From: Pseudomonas putida
Lineage (GTDB): Bacteria > Pseudomonadota > Gammaproteobacteria > Pseudomonadales > Pseudomonadaceae
Assembly: GCF_003228315.1 (NCBI RefSeq)
Contig: NZ_CP029693.1
Span: forward strand, 1,116,001 to 1,180,000
DNA length: 64,000 nt
Direction of reading: 5' to 3'
The translations under genes and the position numbers were made by a program. Below, piece by piece: positions 18,632-29,407 of the stretch. Positions within the stretch are counted from its first letter, which is position 1, and every line of letters starts with the position of its first letter. Below the pieces are notes generated by a model. That model was not told the DNA's origin. It did not search any database and saw nothing but the letters and a program-made list of their open reading frames with translations.

Positions 18632-18670
18632 AAGCCCCGCTGCGAATTCGATTGCAGCGGGGCTTTCGTT
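18632..18670 (+). terminator. Terminator of the fap operon
   Basis: AAAGCCCCGCTGC pairs with GCAGCGGGGCTTT around a 10-base loop, with a modest T-rich tail (TTTCGTTTGT). It is 11 bases downstream of fapF. Confidence 0.88.
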
Positions 18671-18681
18671 TGTCCTGACTT

Positions 18682-18783
18682 CTGTAGGAGCGAGCCTGCT
18701 CGCGATGGTGGCACAGTCGCCGTGGGGGGGCCGACAGTCAACGTTATCGTTGACCTCCATCGCGAGCAGGCTCGCTCCTACAG
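18682..18783. repeat. REP doublet (REPIN) between fapF and its convergent regulator
   Basis: Inverted pair CTGTAGGAGCGAGCCTGCTC / GAGCAGGCTCGCTCCTACAG separating the fap operon from the convergent sigma-54 activator gene. Confidence 0.92.
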
Positions 18784-18795
18784 GGTGGGCGGATA

Positions 18796-20121
18796 TCAGC
18801 GGATCTGATGTTTGTGCAGCAACCGGTAGAAGGTCGGCCGGGATACGCCCAGGACCTTCGCCGCAACACTCAGGTTGTCGCTGTGACGATTCAATACATC
18901 GCACAGGGCCTGGCGTTCGGCCCGAGTCTTGTAGTCTTCCAGCGTGCCCATGGGGGTGGCGACGGTTTGCTGGCTGATCAGCCCCAGGTCCCGAGCCTCG
19001 ATCTGTCGACCTTCGGCCAGTACCAGGCCCCGGCGCACGCGGTTGGCCAGTTCACGAACGTTGCCTGGCCAGTCATGTTTACCCATCGCGATCAATGCAT
19101 CTTCACTGAAGCTGCGTGGACGACGGCCGGTTTCGTGGCTGTAGAAGTGGGAGAAGTGGTTGGCCAGCATCGACAGATCGCCATGGCGTTCACGCAGCGG
19201 TGCAGTCACCACTTGCAGCACGTTCAGGCGGTAATACAGATCTTCGCGGAAACGCTTCTTCTCGATCGCGGCCTCAAGATCGACGTGGGTCGCCGCCAGC
19301 ACCCGCACATCCACCGGAATCGGCTGGCTGCCACCCACCCGCTCGATGTGTTTTTCCTGCAGGAAACGCAACAGGTTGGCCTGCAACTCCAGCGGCAGGT
19401 CACCGATTTCGTCAAGGAACAACGTGCCGCCGTTGGCCGCTTCGATGCGTCCGACCTTGCGTTGATGGGCACCGGTAAAGGCACCCTTCTCATGGCCGAA
19501 CAATTCAGACTGGATCAAGTGCTCGGGAATGGCGCCGCAGTTGATCGCGACAAAGGGTTTGCTGTGCCGCTGAGACTGTCGGTGCAGCGTGCGTGCGACC
19601 AGCTCCTTGCCGGTACCACTCTCACCGCGAATCAGCACCGGTGATTCAGTGGGTGCCAGCTTGCTCAGCAGTTTGCGCAATTCACGTATCGGTTTGCTGT
19701 CGCCGAGCAACTCATGCTCGGGCTGATCAATGTGAACCGTACCCTGCCCGCGCAAGCGCGCCATGCCGAACGCCCGACCCAGTGTGACCTGAACCCGGGA
19801 AACATCGAACGGCAAGGTATGAAAGTCGAAAAACCACTCACAGACGAAATCGCCGACATTCTGCAATCGAAGGACTTCCTGGTTGAGCACCGCGATCCAC
19901 TCGGTACCGCTGCGACTGATCAATTCCTTGACCGCATCCGGCCGCTCCAGATGAAAGGGTTGCAGGCGCAACAGTCCCACGTCACAGGTTCGGTCGGCGG
20001 CGTTCTCCAGCGAGCAACTGTCGACATCCCAACCCACGGAGCGTAATCCGGGTAACAGACGATGGCAGTCGTCACAGGGGTCAACCACTAATAGACGTCT
20101 CAAGGCAGGCGCTTCGCTCAT
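18796..20121 (-). CDS. Sigma-54-dependent activator with degenerate receiver (VpsR-like)
   Basis: 441-residue enhancer-binding protein. The N-terminal domain (about 9-120) looks like a response-regulator receiver, but the expected phosphoacceptor aspartate is replaced by arginine (DVGLLRL, R52), as in VpsR-type pseudo-receivers. The AAA+ domain has Walker A GESGTGKE (166-173), the sigma-54 contact loop GAFTGA (213-218) and the Walker B-like LFLDEIGDLP. A Fis-type HTH ends the protein (NLSVAAKVLGVSRPTFYRLL). The intact GAFTGA implies true sigma-54 activation. Its place beside fap and the candidate sigma-54 promoter of fapA make it a plausible fap regulator, possibly responding to c-di-GMP; both are inferences. 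Confidence 0.9.
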   Translation of the reverse strand: MSEAPALRRLLVVDPCDDCHRLLPGLRSVGWDVDSCSLENAADRTCDVGLLRLQPFHLERPDAVKELISRSGTEWIAVLNQEVLRLQNVGDFVCEWFFDFHTLPFDVSRVQVTLGRAFGMARLRGQGTVHIDQPEHELLGDSKPIRELRKLLSKLAPTESPVLIRGESGTGKELVARTLHRQSQRHSKPFVAINCGAIPEHLIQSELFGHEKGAFTGAHQRKVGRIEAANGGTLFLDEIGDLPLELQANLLRFLQEKHIERVGGSQPIPVDVRVLAATHVDLEAAIEKKRFREDLYYRLNVLQVVTAPLRERHGDLSMLANHFSHFYSHETGRRPRSFSEDALIAMGKHDWPGNVRELANRVRRGLVLAEGRQIEARDLGLISQQTVATPMGTLEDYKTRAERQALCDVLNRHSDNLSVAAKVLGVSRPTFYRLLHKHQIR

Positions 20122-20466
20122 GACTGTTCCTTGGCGCCAAATTCTAGGAAATATTATTAAAAACAGTCATTTGGCGGACCCGACTGTAACGTTAGCAAGA
20201 ATTTGACAGCGCCTTGTAACGTTTGACTATAGAGCGGTTGCGTAAATAGTTATAAGAAGCTGTTTTATTAGTTGCCTATCGATCCAGCAACCTTTCATTC
20301 AGCTTTCAAGACGCGCACTTGTGAAATGTCCACGAAAGAAAGTTGAAATTTCTTTTCTTCATGTGTGACCCGGACCACGGTTGCGGGCATCAGTACAAGT
20401 AACCAGCCGAACGGTAAGCCCAACTGTCGGCACATCACTTGATTGGGCCTATTGAGAGAACATCCT
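20122..20466. other. Intergenic region between divergent regulator and small gene
   Basis: 345 bases, A/T-rich. TGTAACGTT occurs twice (near 20185 and 20214) as a short direct repeat. A TTGACT with an A/T-rich tract (ATAGTTATAA) about 17-20 bases downstream near 20225 could be a sigma-70 promoter. AAGAAA/TTTCTT forms a small inverted repeat near 20336-20356. No gene is evident. Confidence 0.45.
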
Positions 20467-20733
20467 ATGAACGCCCCGCTCCGTATCAACGAAGCTCTTT
20501 TGATTGCCGACCGTGCCTTCAAGCCTTTCCAGTGCGTGGCCTGGGCGCCACAGGACGGCAACGGTGAACTCAGCCTGACCGTCATCGACCGCACTAACAA
20601 CAGTATAGGTCGCAAGCAGATCCCGAGCAGCGCCTACACCGACCCACAGCAACTCGAACGCGTGCTTGAACAGGCCCGCGAAGAACTGAGCCAGGAAGGC
20701 TACAAACTGCAATCGTGGTCGATGCCGCATTGA
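20467..20733 (+). CDS. Small conserved Pseudomonas protein of unknown function
   Basis: 88-residue soluble protein beginning MNAPLRINEALLIADRAFKP. I do not recognise a named domain. It has an N-terminal helix, beta-like segments (CVAWAPQDGNGELSLTVID) and a charged C-terminal helix (LERVLEQAREELSQEGY). Composition and codon use look like a native core gene. The ATG at 20467 fits the codon-use onset; AGAG lies about 10 bases upstream. It stands alone between the sigma-54 activator and the delta-60 repeat gene, followed by a strong hairpin. Confidence 0.75.
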   Translation: MNAPLRINEALLIADRAFKPFQCVAWAPQDGNGELSLTVIDRTNNSIGRKQIPSSAYTDPQQLERVLEQAREELSQEGYKLQSWSMPH

Positions 20734-20741
20734 TCTTTTTT

Positions 20742-20764
20742 GCGGATTACCCGGGGTAATCCGC
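20742..20764 (+). repeat. Hairpin after the small gene
   Basis: GCGGATTACC pairs perfectly with GGTAATCCGC around three bases. A T run precedes rather than follows it, so it is not a standard terminator; it may protect or end the 3' end of the transcript. Confidence 0.6.
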
Positions 20765-21019
20765 GCCCACCCTCCTGTCGTTAGTTGTTCTGTTTTTCTT
20801 GGACAACTTCACTTGCGTCGTATCGTTATTTGAACTTTCGCAACCCTGAATCCTTTGCAGGCTTGCCTTTGGTTCGAAAAGACACTGTTGTGGCACACAA
20901 CGACCCTCCGCCTGTTAGTTCTATCAGTTGTGTATTAATGCTTTCGGCGCTTGAATATTCTCCTTATAAGGTCGCCCACCCAATTCTTGGACAGTGGCGA
21001 ATCGCAAGGAGATGCGTGC

Positions 21020-22309
21020 ATGGCAACCCCGTCCGTTCTAGCCCTCCAGCCGACACTCGATAACGCCGGCCATCTCGATAGCGATTTCGCCAACCACGGC
21101 AAAACCCAGGTGTACTTCGCTAGCAGCATTTCCAGCATGGCCAACGGCGTCGCCATCGATGCGCAAGGGCGTGTGCTGGTGGCGGCAAAGGTGGGCATGC
21201 CGGACGGCAGCCGCTTCGGCCTCGCCCGCCTGCTGGGGGATGGCTCGGCGGATCTTGCCTTCGGTGTTCAAGGCAGCGTCATCGGGCAATTCGAACCGGG
21301 CTTCGAAGCCATGGCTGGCAATGTTCACGCGTTACCTGGCGGCCACATTCTGCTCATCGGTCTGCACTATGAAAACGCTCACCGCACCCTCCCCGCCGTA
21401 GCGTTGTTCGATGCGCAAGGGCGGCCAGTACAGGGGTTTGGCGACAATGGACGCTGCGTGGTGCGCCTGCCGGGCAATTTGTCCCATGGCGTTCGCGACA
21501 CCTGGCTGCCACCCGGCGTGCCCGGTGCCGAAGCCTGCGATGCCGGGCTCCAGGACGACGGCCGCATCGTGCTGGTGGCCAATCATCATTTTGAACTGGC
21601 CGATCATGCCGGCATGCTCATTCGGCTAAACACTGACGGCACGTTGGACAACAGCTTCAATGGCCGGGGATTTGTGGTGGTCAGGCACTTGTTGATGAAT
21701 ACCTGGCTCAACAGCCTCCTGGTGCAACACGACGGCCGGATTCTGGTCGGCGGCTCGATCAACTTTCCCGAAGAGGGTTTGCTGGCACGTTATAACGCCG
21801 ATGGCAGCCTCGACGAACGCTTTGCCGTGGATGGTTTCATGACGTTCAAGGCCGAAGGACACGGTGCCCAGGTCAGCCAGATCATCCAGCATGGCAATGG
21901 TGACCTGCAGTGCTTTGGCAGCAGCCGTGATCCCATGCGCTGCCTGTCGCTGAAAATTCATGGCAATGGCCGAACCGACATGCACTGCAATGATGGCCTG
22001 CCCTATCTGCTGGAGGTGGGCCGCAATGGCTGCCAGTGGACCGCCGCCGAGGCACAGCCGGACGGGACTGTGGTCACGGCGGGCGCAACCATTGGTGGCG
22101 TAGAAGCGGATTTCATGCTGGGCCGCTACTTGCCTGATGGCCAACTCGATTGCAACTTTGGTGACGGCAACGGCTGGATTCGCACCCGACTCGGACGCAG
22201 TCTCGATACCGCCACTTCTTTGGCCGTTCAATCCGATGGCAATATCGTTATCGCGGGTTATTCACTGGATGGTAACTACCATGCGATTGTCGCCCGTTAT
22301 CTGGGCTGA
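21020..22309 (+). CDS. Delta-60 repeat beta-propeller-like protein
   Basis: 429-residue protein built of about seven delta-60 repeats (pattern DGRILVGG ... ARYNADGSLDERFAVDG ...). Recognisable units include DAQGRVLVAAKV, DDGRIVLVANHH, HDGRILVGGSIN, PDGTVVTAGATI and SDGNIVIAGYSL. Such repeats are expected to fold as a beta-propeller. No signal peptide is evident, although many relatives are secreted, so location is uncertain. ATG at 21020 is preceded by AAGGAG at 8 bases. No enzymatic residues are recognisable; a binding or surface role is possible. Confidence 0.85.
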   Translation: MATPSVLALQPTLDNAGHLDSDFANHGKTQVYFASSISSMANGVAIDAQGRVLVAAKVGMPDGSRFGLARLLGDGSADLAFGVQGSVIGQFEPGFEAMAGNVHALPGGHILLIGLHYENAHRTLPAVALFDAQGRPVQGFGDNGRCVVRLPGNLSHGVRDTWLPPGVPGAEACDAGLQDDGRIVLVANHHFELADHAGMLIRLNTDGTLDNSFNGRGFVVVRHLLMNTWLNSLLVQHDGRILVGGSINFPEEGLLARYNADGSLDERFAVDGFMTFKAEGHGAQVSQIIQHGNGDLQCFGSSRDPMRCLSLKIHGNGRTDMHCNDGLPYLLEVGRNGCQWTAAEAQPDGTVVTAGATIGGVEADFMLGRYLPDGQLDCNFGDGNGWIRTRLGRSLDTATSLAVQSDGNIVIAGYSLDGNYHAIVARYLG

Positions 22310-22375
22310 ATTCTTGCCTTGATCTTCTCTTTCGCTTACGGCAACTTGCGCGCTTCTTAAAACAAGGAGTAGCCG

Positions 22376-23878
22376 ATGTCCGGCTCCATGGCCAAAGCGT
22401 TCGCCCACAACTTTCTCGGCAACTCTCCTCTCTGGTACAAATTCTGTATTGTCGGATTTCTTATTCTCAATGCCCTGGTGCTATGGACCGTTGGTCCGGT
22501 GGCGGCAGGCTGGTTGCTGGTGCTCGAGTTCATTTTCACACTGGCCATGGCACTCAAGTGCTACCCATTGATGCCCGGCGGCTTGTTGCTGGTCGAAGCC
22601 TTGTTGCTGAAAATGACTACCCCCCAGGCGCTATATGACGAACTGGCGCACAACTTCCCGGTCATCCTGCTACTGATGTTCATGGTGGCCGGCATCTACT
22701 TCATGAAAGACCTGCTGCTGTTTCTGTTCTCGCGCCTGCTGCTGGGCGTGCGCTCCAAAGCCATGCTGGCGTTGATGTTCTGCTTTTTGTCGGCGTTTCT
22801 GTCAGCGTTTCTCGATGCCCTGACCGTCACGGCCGTGATCATCAGTGCGGCCGTGGGCTTCTACTCGGTATATCACCGGGTGGCTTCGGGCAGCGACCCG
22901 CGACAGGACAGTGAATACAGCGACGATCGACACTTGCCCCAGCTCCATCATGAGGATCTCGATCAGTTCCGCACCTTTCTGCGCAGCCTGCTGATGCACG
23001 GTGCCGTGGGCACGGCGCTCGGTGGTGTGTGTACCCTGGTGGGCGAACCGCAGAACCTGCTGATCGGGCATGAGATGGGTTGGCATTTTTCCGAATTCTT
23101 TCTGAAGATCGCCCCGGTTTCGCTGCCGGTACTGATAGCAGGCCTGGCGACCTGCGTACTGCTGGAAAAGCTGCGCTGGTTCGGTTACGGCACCTTGCTG
23201 CCGGACAACGTACGGGCCGTGCTGGCTGATTACGCCGCGCAAGACAATGCCGAACGTACTACGCGTCAGCGTGCAGCGCTTATTGTTCAAGGGCTGGCGG
23301 CGCTGATTCTGATTGCCGCACTGGCGTCTCATGTGGCGGAGGTGGGCCTCATCGGCCTTATGGTGATCGTGCTCATCACCGCCTTCTCCGGCATCACCGA
23401 CGAGCATCGCCTGGGCACCGCATTCAAGGACGCGATGCCGTTCACCGCGCTGCTGGTGGTGTTTTTCGCGGTGGTCGCGGTGATTCACGATCAGCAATTG
23501 TTCACGCCGCTGATCCAGTGGGTGCTGGCGCTGCCGTCCAATCAACAACCGGGCATGTTGTACATTGCCAATGGCCTGCTCTCGGCCATTAGCGACAACG
23601 TGTTCGTCGCGACCATTTACATCACTGAAGTCAAGCGAGCCTTCCTCGCGGGCGAAATGACTCGCGAGCATTTCGAGACATTGGCCATTGCGATCAACAC
23701 CGGCACCAACCTGCCGAGCGTGGCCACGCCCAATGGCCAGGCGGCGTTCCTTTTCCTGCTGACCTCGGCCATTGCCCCGCTCGTTCGCTTGTCCTACGGA
23801 CGGATGGTGTGGATGGCGTTGCCCTATACGGTGGTGATGGGTGTGTTGGGATGGTATGCGGTGAGTTTCTGGCTGTAG
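22376..23878 (+). CDS. nhaB: Na+/H+ antiporter NhaB
   Basis: 500-residue inner-membrane antiporter that exports sodium in exchange for protons. The length and sequence match Nha[14 protein letters not shown] at the N-terminus, the conserved [18 protein letters not shown] segment, and [18 protein letters not shown] near residue 443. About twelve hydrophobic helices are visible. AAGGAG lies 6 bases before the ATG. The TAG stop lies within the first bases of a REP element (CTGTAGGAGCG), so the repeat provides the stop codon. It is convergent with zwf. Confidence 0.95.
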   Translation: MSGSMAKAFAHNFLGNSPLWYKFCIVGFLILNALVLWTVGPVAAGWLLVLEFIFTLAMALKCYPLMPGGLLLVEALLLKMTTPQALYDELAHNFPVILLLMFMVAGIYFMKDLLLFLFSRLLLGVRSKAMLALMFCFLSAFLSAFLDALTVTAVIISAAVGFYSVYHRVASGSDPRQDSEYSDDRHLPQLHHEDLDQFRTFLRSLLMHGAVGTALGGVCTLVGEPQNLLIGHEMGWHFSEFFLKIAPVSLPVLIAGLATCVLLEKLRWFGYGTLLPDNVRAVLADYAAQDNAERTTRQRAALIVQGLAALILIAALASHVAEVGLIGLMVIVLITAFSGITDEHRLGTAFKDAMPFTALLVVFFAVVAVIHDQQLFTPLIQWVLALPSNQQPGMLYIANGLLSAISDNVFVATIYITEVKRAFLAGEMTREHFETLAIAINTGTNLPSVATPNGQAAFLFLLTSAIAPLVRLSYGRMVWMALPYTVVMGVLGWYAVSFWL

Positions 23879-23974
23879 GAGCGAGCATGCTCGCGATGGT
23901 CGACAACGATAACGCGGGCCATCTGATTGCCCGCGTTGGCAGGGAATTTTTCGCGAGCAGGCTCGCTCCTACAA
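23873..23974. repeat. REP doublet (REPIN) overlapping the nhaB stop
   Basis: Inverted pair CTGTAGGAGCGAGCATGCTC / GCGAGCAGGCTCGCTCCTACAA. The left arm has the CATGC variant and the right arm has CAGGC. The TAG at 23876-23878 in the left arm is the nhaB stop codon. It separates convergent nhaB and zwf. Confidence 0.92.
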
Positions 23975-23994
23975 GGAGCGGTCGAAAGCTGCGC

Positions 23995-25514
<1,520 letters not shown>

Positions 25515-25518
<4 letters not shown>

Positions 25519-26495
25519 TTCTTGGGTGTCTCCACGTGGCCACCGAAGCCGAAGCGCTGGGCCGAAAGGATCTTGTCGCCAAAAGTGCCTTGGCCACGGG
25601 AACGGTAGCGAGAGAACAACGAGTTCGACAGCACTGGCACCGGCACCGCCTGTTCCATGGCCGCCTCGATTGTCCATTGACCTTCGCCGCTGTCAGCTAC
25701 GGAACCGGAGAAACCATCCAGATCCTTGTCGCTGGCCAGCGCATCGGCAGTCAGGTCGAGCAACCACGACGACACCACACTGCCACGACGCCAGACTTCG
25801 GCGATGTCAGCAACGTTCAGGTCGAAGCGCTGGTCTTCCGGCAGGCGGGTGCTGGACTTGGTCTTGAGAATGTCGAAGCCCTCGGCGAAGGCCTGCATCA
25901 TTCCGTACTCGATGCCATTGTGGATCATCTTCACGAAATGCCCGGCACCGGCGGGACCTGCGTGGATGTACCCGCGCTCGGCACGATCGTCGTCGGATTT
26001 GCGGTCCTTGGTGCGCGGAATGTCGCCCATGCCCGGGGCCAGGCTGGCGAACAGCGGATCAAGTCGCTTCACGGTCTCGGCGTCGCCGCCGATCATCATG
26101 CAGTACCCGCGCTCCAGGCCCCAGACGCCGCCGGAAGTGCCGACGTCGATGTAGTGCAGGCCTTTTTCCGAGAGGGTCTTGGCCCGACGGATGTCGTCCT
26201 TATAGTGAGTGTTGCCGCCGTCGATGATCGTATCGCCGGCTTCGAGCAAGGTGCTCAGGGTGTCGATGGTGTCTTCGGTCGGTGCGCCTGCCGGCAGCAT
26301 GACCCAGACCGCTCGTGGTTTGGCCAGGCCAGCGACCAGGGCTGGCAAATCGGCGACGCCAGTGGCGCCTTCTTTGCTCAAGGCGTCGACAAAATCGGTA
26401 TTGCGGTCGTACACAACGGTGGAATGGCCGTTGAGCATCAGGCGCCGCGCGATATTGCCGCCCATGCGGCCCAGTCCAATAATCCCGAGTTGCAT
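25515..26495 (-). CDS. gnd: 6-phosphogluconate dehydrogenase, decarboxylating (short, YqeC type)
   Basis: Converts 6-phosphogluconate to ribulose-5-phosphate with loss of CO2. At 326 residues it belongs to the short, mostly NAD-linked class rather than the 470-residue E. coli Gnd. Visible motifs are the Rossmann [15 protein letters not shown], the substrate loop [12 protein letters not shown] and the catalytic lysine in [12 protein letters not shown]. It is the first gene of a two-gene operon and overlaps zwf by four bases. Confidence 0.94.
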
Positions 26496-26767
26496 GTGCT
26501 GATGCTCCCTACTACAAATAAAAGTGTGTCAATGGTTATAGCCCAACGCGACTATTGAGGTTAGTCCAGAGCGCTGGCGTGAAGTTTCCGGGCATTGTGC
26601 CCGATCCAGACAGATAACGTCGGCAATCCTGCCGAAGACACAGCGACAGTGAAAAATAAAAAAGTTCCCTTCAAGGACAAAAGAAATCAAAATTGGCGCC
26701 GATAGTAGATCAGGCACCGATATCGGGCCCGATTTACAGTTGAGACACGCCATTTGCGAGGTGAGCA

Positions 26768-26944
26768 ATGGGCACAGTACACACCGCACTGCCAGCACAA
26801 ACCCTTTATGTCACTATCCGCCGCGACGAATTGCGCCAATTGAAAGACGAGCGCGACCAGTTGAAGCAGGAACTTGCGCAGCTGCGCCTGATGCTCCAGG
26901 GCCAACAGCCCTTACCCATGACACAACGTGCTGCCCTCGACTGA
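26768..26944 (+). CDS. 58-residue coiled-coil protein
   Basis: Small gene from ATG 26768 to TGA 26944. A strong GAGGTG site lies about 5 bases upstream. The middle of the product is a single charged heptad helix (DELRQLKDERDQLKQELAQL, about residues 20-39) like a leucine zipper. It is preceded by a possible beta strand (LYVTIRR). Base composition at third positions fits a real gene. Function unknown; it could dimerise or bind a partner. It lies upstream of cptA but 199 bases away, so co-transcription is not assured. Confidence 0.65.
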   Translation: MGTVHTALPAQTLYVTIRRDELRQLKDERDQLKQELAQLRLMLQGQQPLPMTQRAALD

Positions 26945-27143
26945 TATCCCCGCCTGAATCGGAAGCAGAACTGCCCTGCTTCCGACACATCGTAACCCTT
27001 CGCCAGACAAGGCAATTCACAAATTTTTCACATTCAGTCATTGACACTGTTCGGCTTCGTGGCCGCCCGGTATACGCGCAGCCTTCGTTCGCTGGCGACT
27101 TCGGTGGCCTGGCGGTGCAAGTGAGTTTTGGCTGGAGTGTTAA

Positions 27144-28889
27144 ATGGCTTGGTTTAAACGCAGCGACATGTCTGCGAATGGATTCGATTGGAAAGGCCTG
27201 CTCTGGCTGTTCCTGTTCTTCTGGTACTTTTCCGGGATCACCCAGCTGCTGATCCAGCTGACAGGTACTTCAGGCTTCTCCGGTTTCCGCCAAGCGTTCG
27301 TGATGAGTGCCGTCTGGCTGGCACCGATGTTGCTGTTCCCCAAACAGACACGACTGTTGGCCGCCGTGATCGGCGTTGTGCTCTGGGCCTGTTCCATGGC
27401 CAGCCTGGGTTACTTCTTCATCTACCAGCAGGAATTCTCCCAAAGCGTCATCTTCATCATGTTCGAGTCGAACGTGTCTGAAGCCGGCGAGTACATGACC
27501 CAGTATTTTGCCTGGTGGATGGTGCCCGCTTTCCTTGCCCACACCGTTTTCGCCTGGTTCCTCTGGACCCGCCTGCGTCCGGTCTACCTGCCACGCGGCC
27601 AGGCCCTGGTTGCCGCCACCGCCATCGTGCTGGCCGTGGTGGGTTATCCGCTGATCAAGCAAACCTTGCGCACCGACAGTTTCGCCGACGGCTTCGAGAA
27701 ATTCGAAACCCGTATCGAGCCAGCCGTGCCGTGGCAGATGGCCGTGGCCTATCACCGCTACCTGGACACTCTGGCCGGCATGCAGGACATGCTCGACAGC
27801 GCCAGCAAGATTCCACCCTTGCATAATCTGAAAGACGCCATGGCCAACCAGCCGGCGACCCTGGTGCTGGTGATCGGCGAATCGACCAACCGTCAGCGCA
27901 TGAGCCTGTACGGCTACCCGCGTGAGACCACGCCGGAGTTGGACAAGCTCAAGGATCAACTGACGGTCTTCAACAACGTCATCACCCCGCGCCCCTACAC
28001 CATCGAAGCGCTGCAGCAGGTGCTGACCTTCGCCGATGAAGAGAATCCGGAGCTGTACCTGACCACGCCTTCGCTGGTCAGCATGATGAAACAGGCGGGT
28101 TACAAGACCTTCTGGATCACCAACCAGCAAACCATGACCAAGCGCAACACCATGCTCACGACCTTCTCCCAGCAGGCCGACGAGCAGGTGTACCTGAACA
28201 ACAACCGCAACCAGAACGCTGCCCAGTACGATGGCGATGTGATCGAGCCCTTCAACAAGGCCCTGGCCGACGCGGCGCCACGCAAGCTGATCGTGGTGCA
28301 TCTGCTCGGCACCCACATGAGCTACCAGTACCGCTACCCGTCGACCTTCGACAAGTTCCAGGATCGCAATGGCGTCCCGGCCGGTGTGCGTGACGATCAA
28401 TTGCCGACCTACAACAGCTACGACAATGCGGTGCTGTACAACGACTTCGTGGTGTCTAGCCTGATCAAGGATTACGCCAAGACCGACCCGAACGGCTTCC
28501 TGTTGTACCTGTCCGACCATGGTGAAGACGTATTCGACTCGGCAGGTCACGGCACCCTTGGCCGTAACGAAAACAAACCTACCGCACCGATGTATACCAT
28601 CCCGTTCATGGCCTGGGCGTCGCCCAAATGGCGCGAAACCCACGACTGGAGCTTTGCCGGCGACCTGGAGCGGCCTTACAGCAGTTCGCACCTGATCCAC
28701 ACCTGGGCAGACCTGGCCGGCCTGAGCTTCGATGAACTGGATCGCAGCAAGAGCGTGGTCAGCGACAGCTTCAAGCCGCGCCCGTTGATTATCGGCAACC
28801 CGTATGAGCGTCAGCAGCGGCCACTGATCGACTTCAGCCTGATCAAGCCGAAGACGAAGCCCGACACGGCGGGCGTCGTGCAGCAATAA
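27144..28889 (+). CDS. cptA: Phosphoethanolamine transferase CptA (EptC-like)
   Basis: Inner-membrane enzyme of the sulfatase/alkaline-phosphatase superfamily that adds phosphoethanolamine to LPS core heptose. The 581 residues comprise five N-terminal hydrophobic helices (to about residue 180) and a periplasmic catalytic domain. Key residues are seen in VIGESTNRQRMSLYGYPR (nucleophile Thr), HLLGTHMSYQYRYP and YLSDHGEDVFDSAGHGTLG. The size and N-terminus (KGLLWLFLFFWYFSGITQ) match CptA better than the EptA lipid A enzymes. Such modification changes resistance to cationic peptides. Confidence 0.9.
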   Translation: MAWFKRSDMSANGFDWKGLLWLFLFFWYFSGITQLLIQLTGTSGFSGFRQAFVMSAVWLAPMLLFPKQTRLLAAVIGVVLWACSMASLGYFFIYQQEFSQSVIFIMFESNVSEAGEYMTQYFAWWMVPAFLAHTVFAWFLWTRLRPVYLPRGQALVAATAIVLAVVGYPLIKQTLRTDSFADGFEKFETRIEPAVPWQMAVAYHRYLDTLAGMQDMLDSASKIPPLHNLKDAMANQPATLVLVIGESTNRQRMSLYGYPRETTPELDKLKDQLTVFNNVITPRPYTIEALQQVLTFADEENPELYLTTPSLVSMMKQAGYKTFWITNQQTMTKRNTMLTTFSQQADEQVYLNNNRNQNAAQYDGDVIEPFNKALADAAPRKLIVVHLLGTHMSYQYRYPSTFDKFQDRNGVPAGVRDDQLPTYNSYDNAVLYNDFVVSSLIKDYAKTDPNGFLLYLSDHGEDVFDSAGHGTLGRNENKPTAPMYTIPFMAWASPKWRETHDWSFAGDLERPYSSSHLIHTWADLAGLSFDELDRSKSVVSDSFKPRPLIIGNPYERQQRPLIDFSLIKPKTKPDTAGVVQQ

Positions 28890-28910
28890 TCGCAATACCC
28901 GGTAAAGCCA

Positions 28911-29000
28911 GTGGGAGCGAGCCTGCTCGCGAAGAAGGAGTGTCAGTCGGTTTCAATGTCGACTGATACCCCACATTCGCGAGCAGGCTCGCTCCCACAG
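28911..29000. repeat. REP doublet (REPIN) after cptA
   Basis: Inverted pair GTGGGAGCGAGCCTGCTCGC / GCGAGCAGGCTCGCTCCCAC with a short core, 21 bases after the cptA stop. Confidence 0.92.
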
Positions 29001-29112
29001 TGTTTTATGGGTTAATTCCAATTTGAGGGAATCGGCGGATAATGAGCCTTCGACTTTGATTCATTGATTCATGGACGAATGGCATCCGACACTTTCAAGT
29101 GGGAGGCACACC

Positions 29113-29328
29113 ATGAAACGCATCACGCCGATCCTCGCCCTTCTCACGCTGTTTGGTTCCGCTAGCGCCCTTGCCGAAGGAGGCGCTGAACGCATGCGGT
29201 ACTACTACGAGACCCTGCACTACAACCAGCAACTGGCTCTTGGCAACACGACCCAGAGCCAGGCGAAGGAATTGCGGGTTCCGGACGATCAAACCGCGCA
29301 AATGACCGAATCCTACAGACCGAAATGA
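29113..29328 (+). CDS. Small secreted protein of unknown function
   Basis: 71-residue product with a clear signal peptide (KRITPILALLTLFGSASALA) followed by a 50-residue mature, polar, Tyr- and Gln-rich part (ERMRYYYETLHYNQQLA). No domain is recognised. The ATG at 29113 is chosen because GGGAGG lies about 7 bases upstream and the signal peptide starts there; an upstream ATG at 29071 lacks both. A terminator follows the stop. It is probably periplasmic. Confidence 0.78.
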   Translation: MKRITPILALLTLFGSASALAEGGAERMRYYYETLHYNQQLALGNTTQSQAKELRVPDDQTAQMTESYRPK

Positions 29329-29373
29329 TTGTTACACCTCTGACTGTCTGCTCTTCAGTCAGAGAAGTTCGTT

Positions 29374-29400
29374 GGGCGTCCTGATGGACGCCCCTTTTTT
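29374..29400 (+). terminator. Intrinsic terminator after the small secreted protein gene
   Basis: GGGCGTCC (29374-29381) pairs with GGACGCCC (29386-29393) around TGAT and is followed by CTTTTTT. A second hairpin, CTCTGACTG/CAGTCAGAG, lies just upstream. Confidence 0.88.
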
Positions 29401-29407
29401 GCTCGAA

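Noticed and set aside
20742..20764. Hairpin after the 88-residue gene as a rho-independent terminator
   Set aside because: The T run lies before the stem, not after it, on the coding strand, so it was listed only as a hairpin.
27270..28895. 541-codon minus-strand frame opposite cptA
   Set aside because: Antisense shadow; cptA has full catalytic motifs and a better start.
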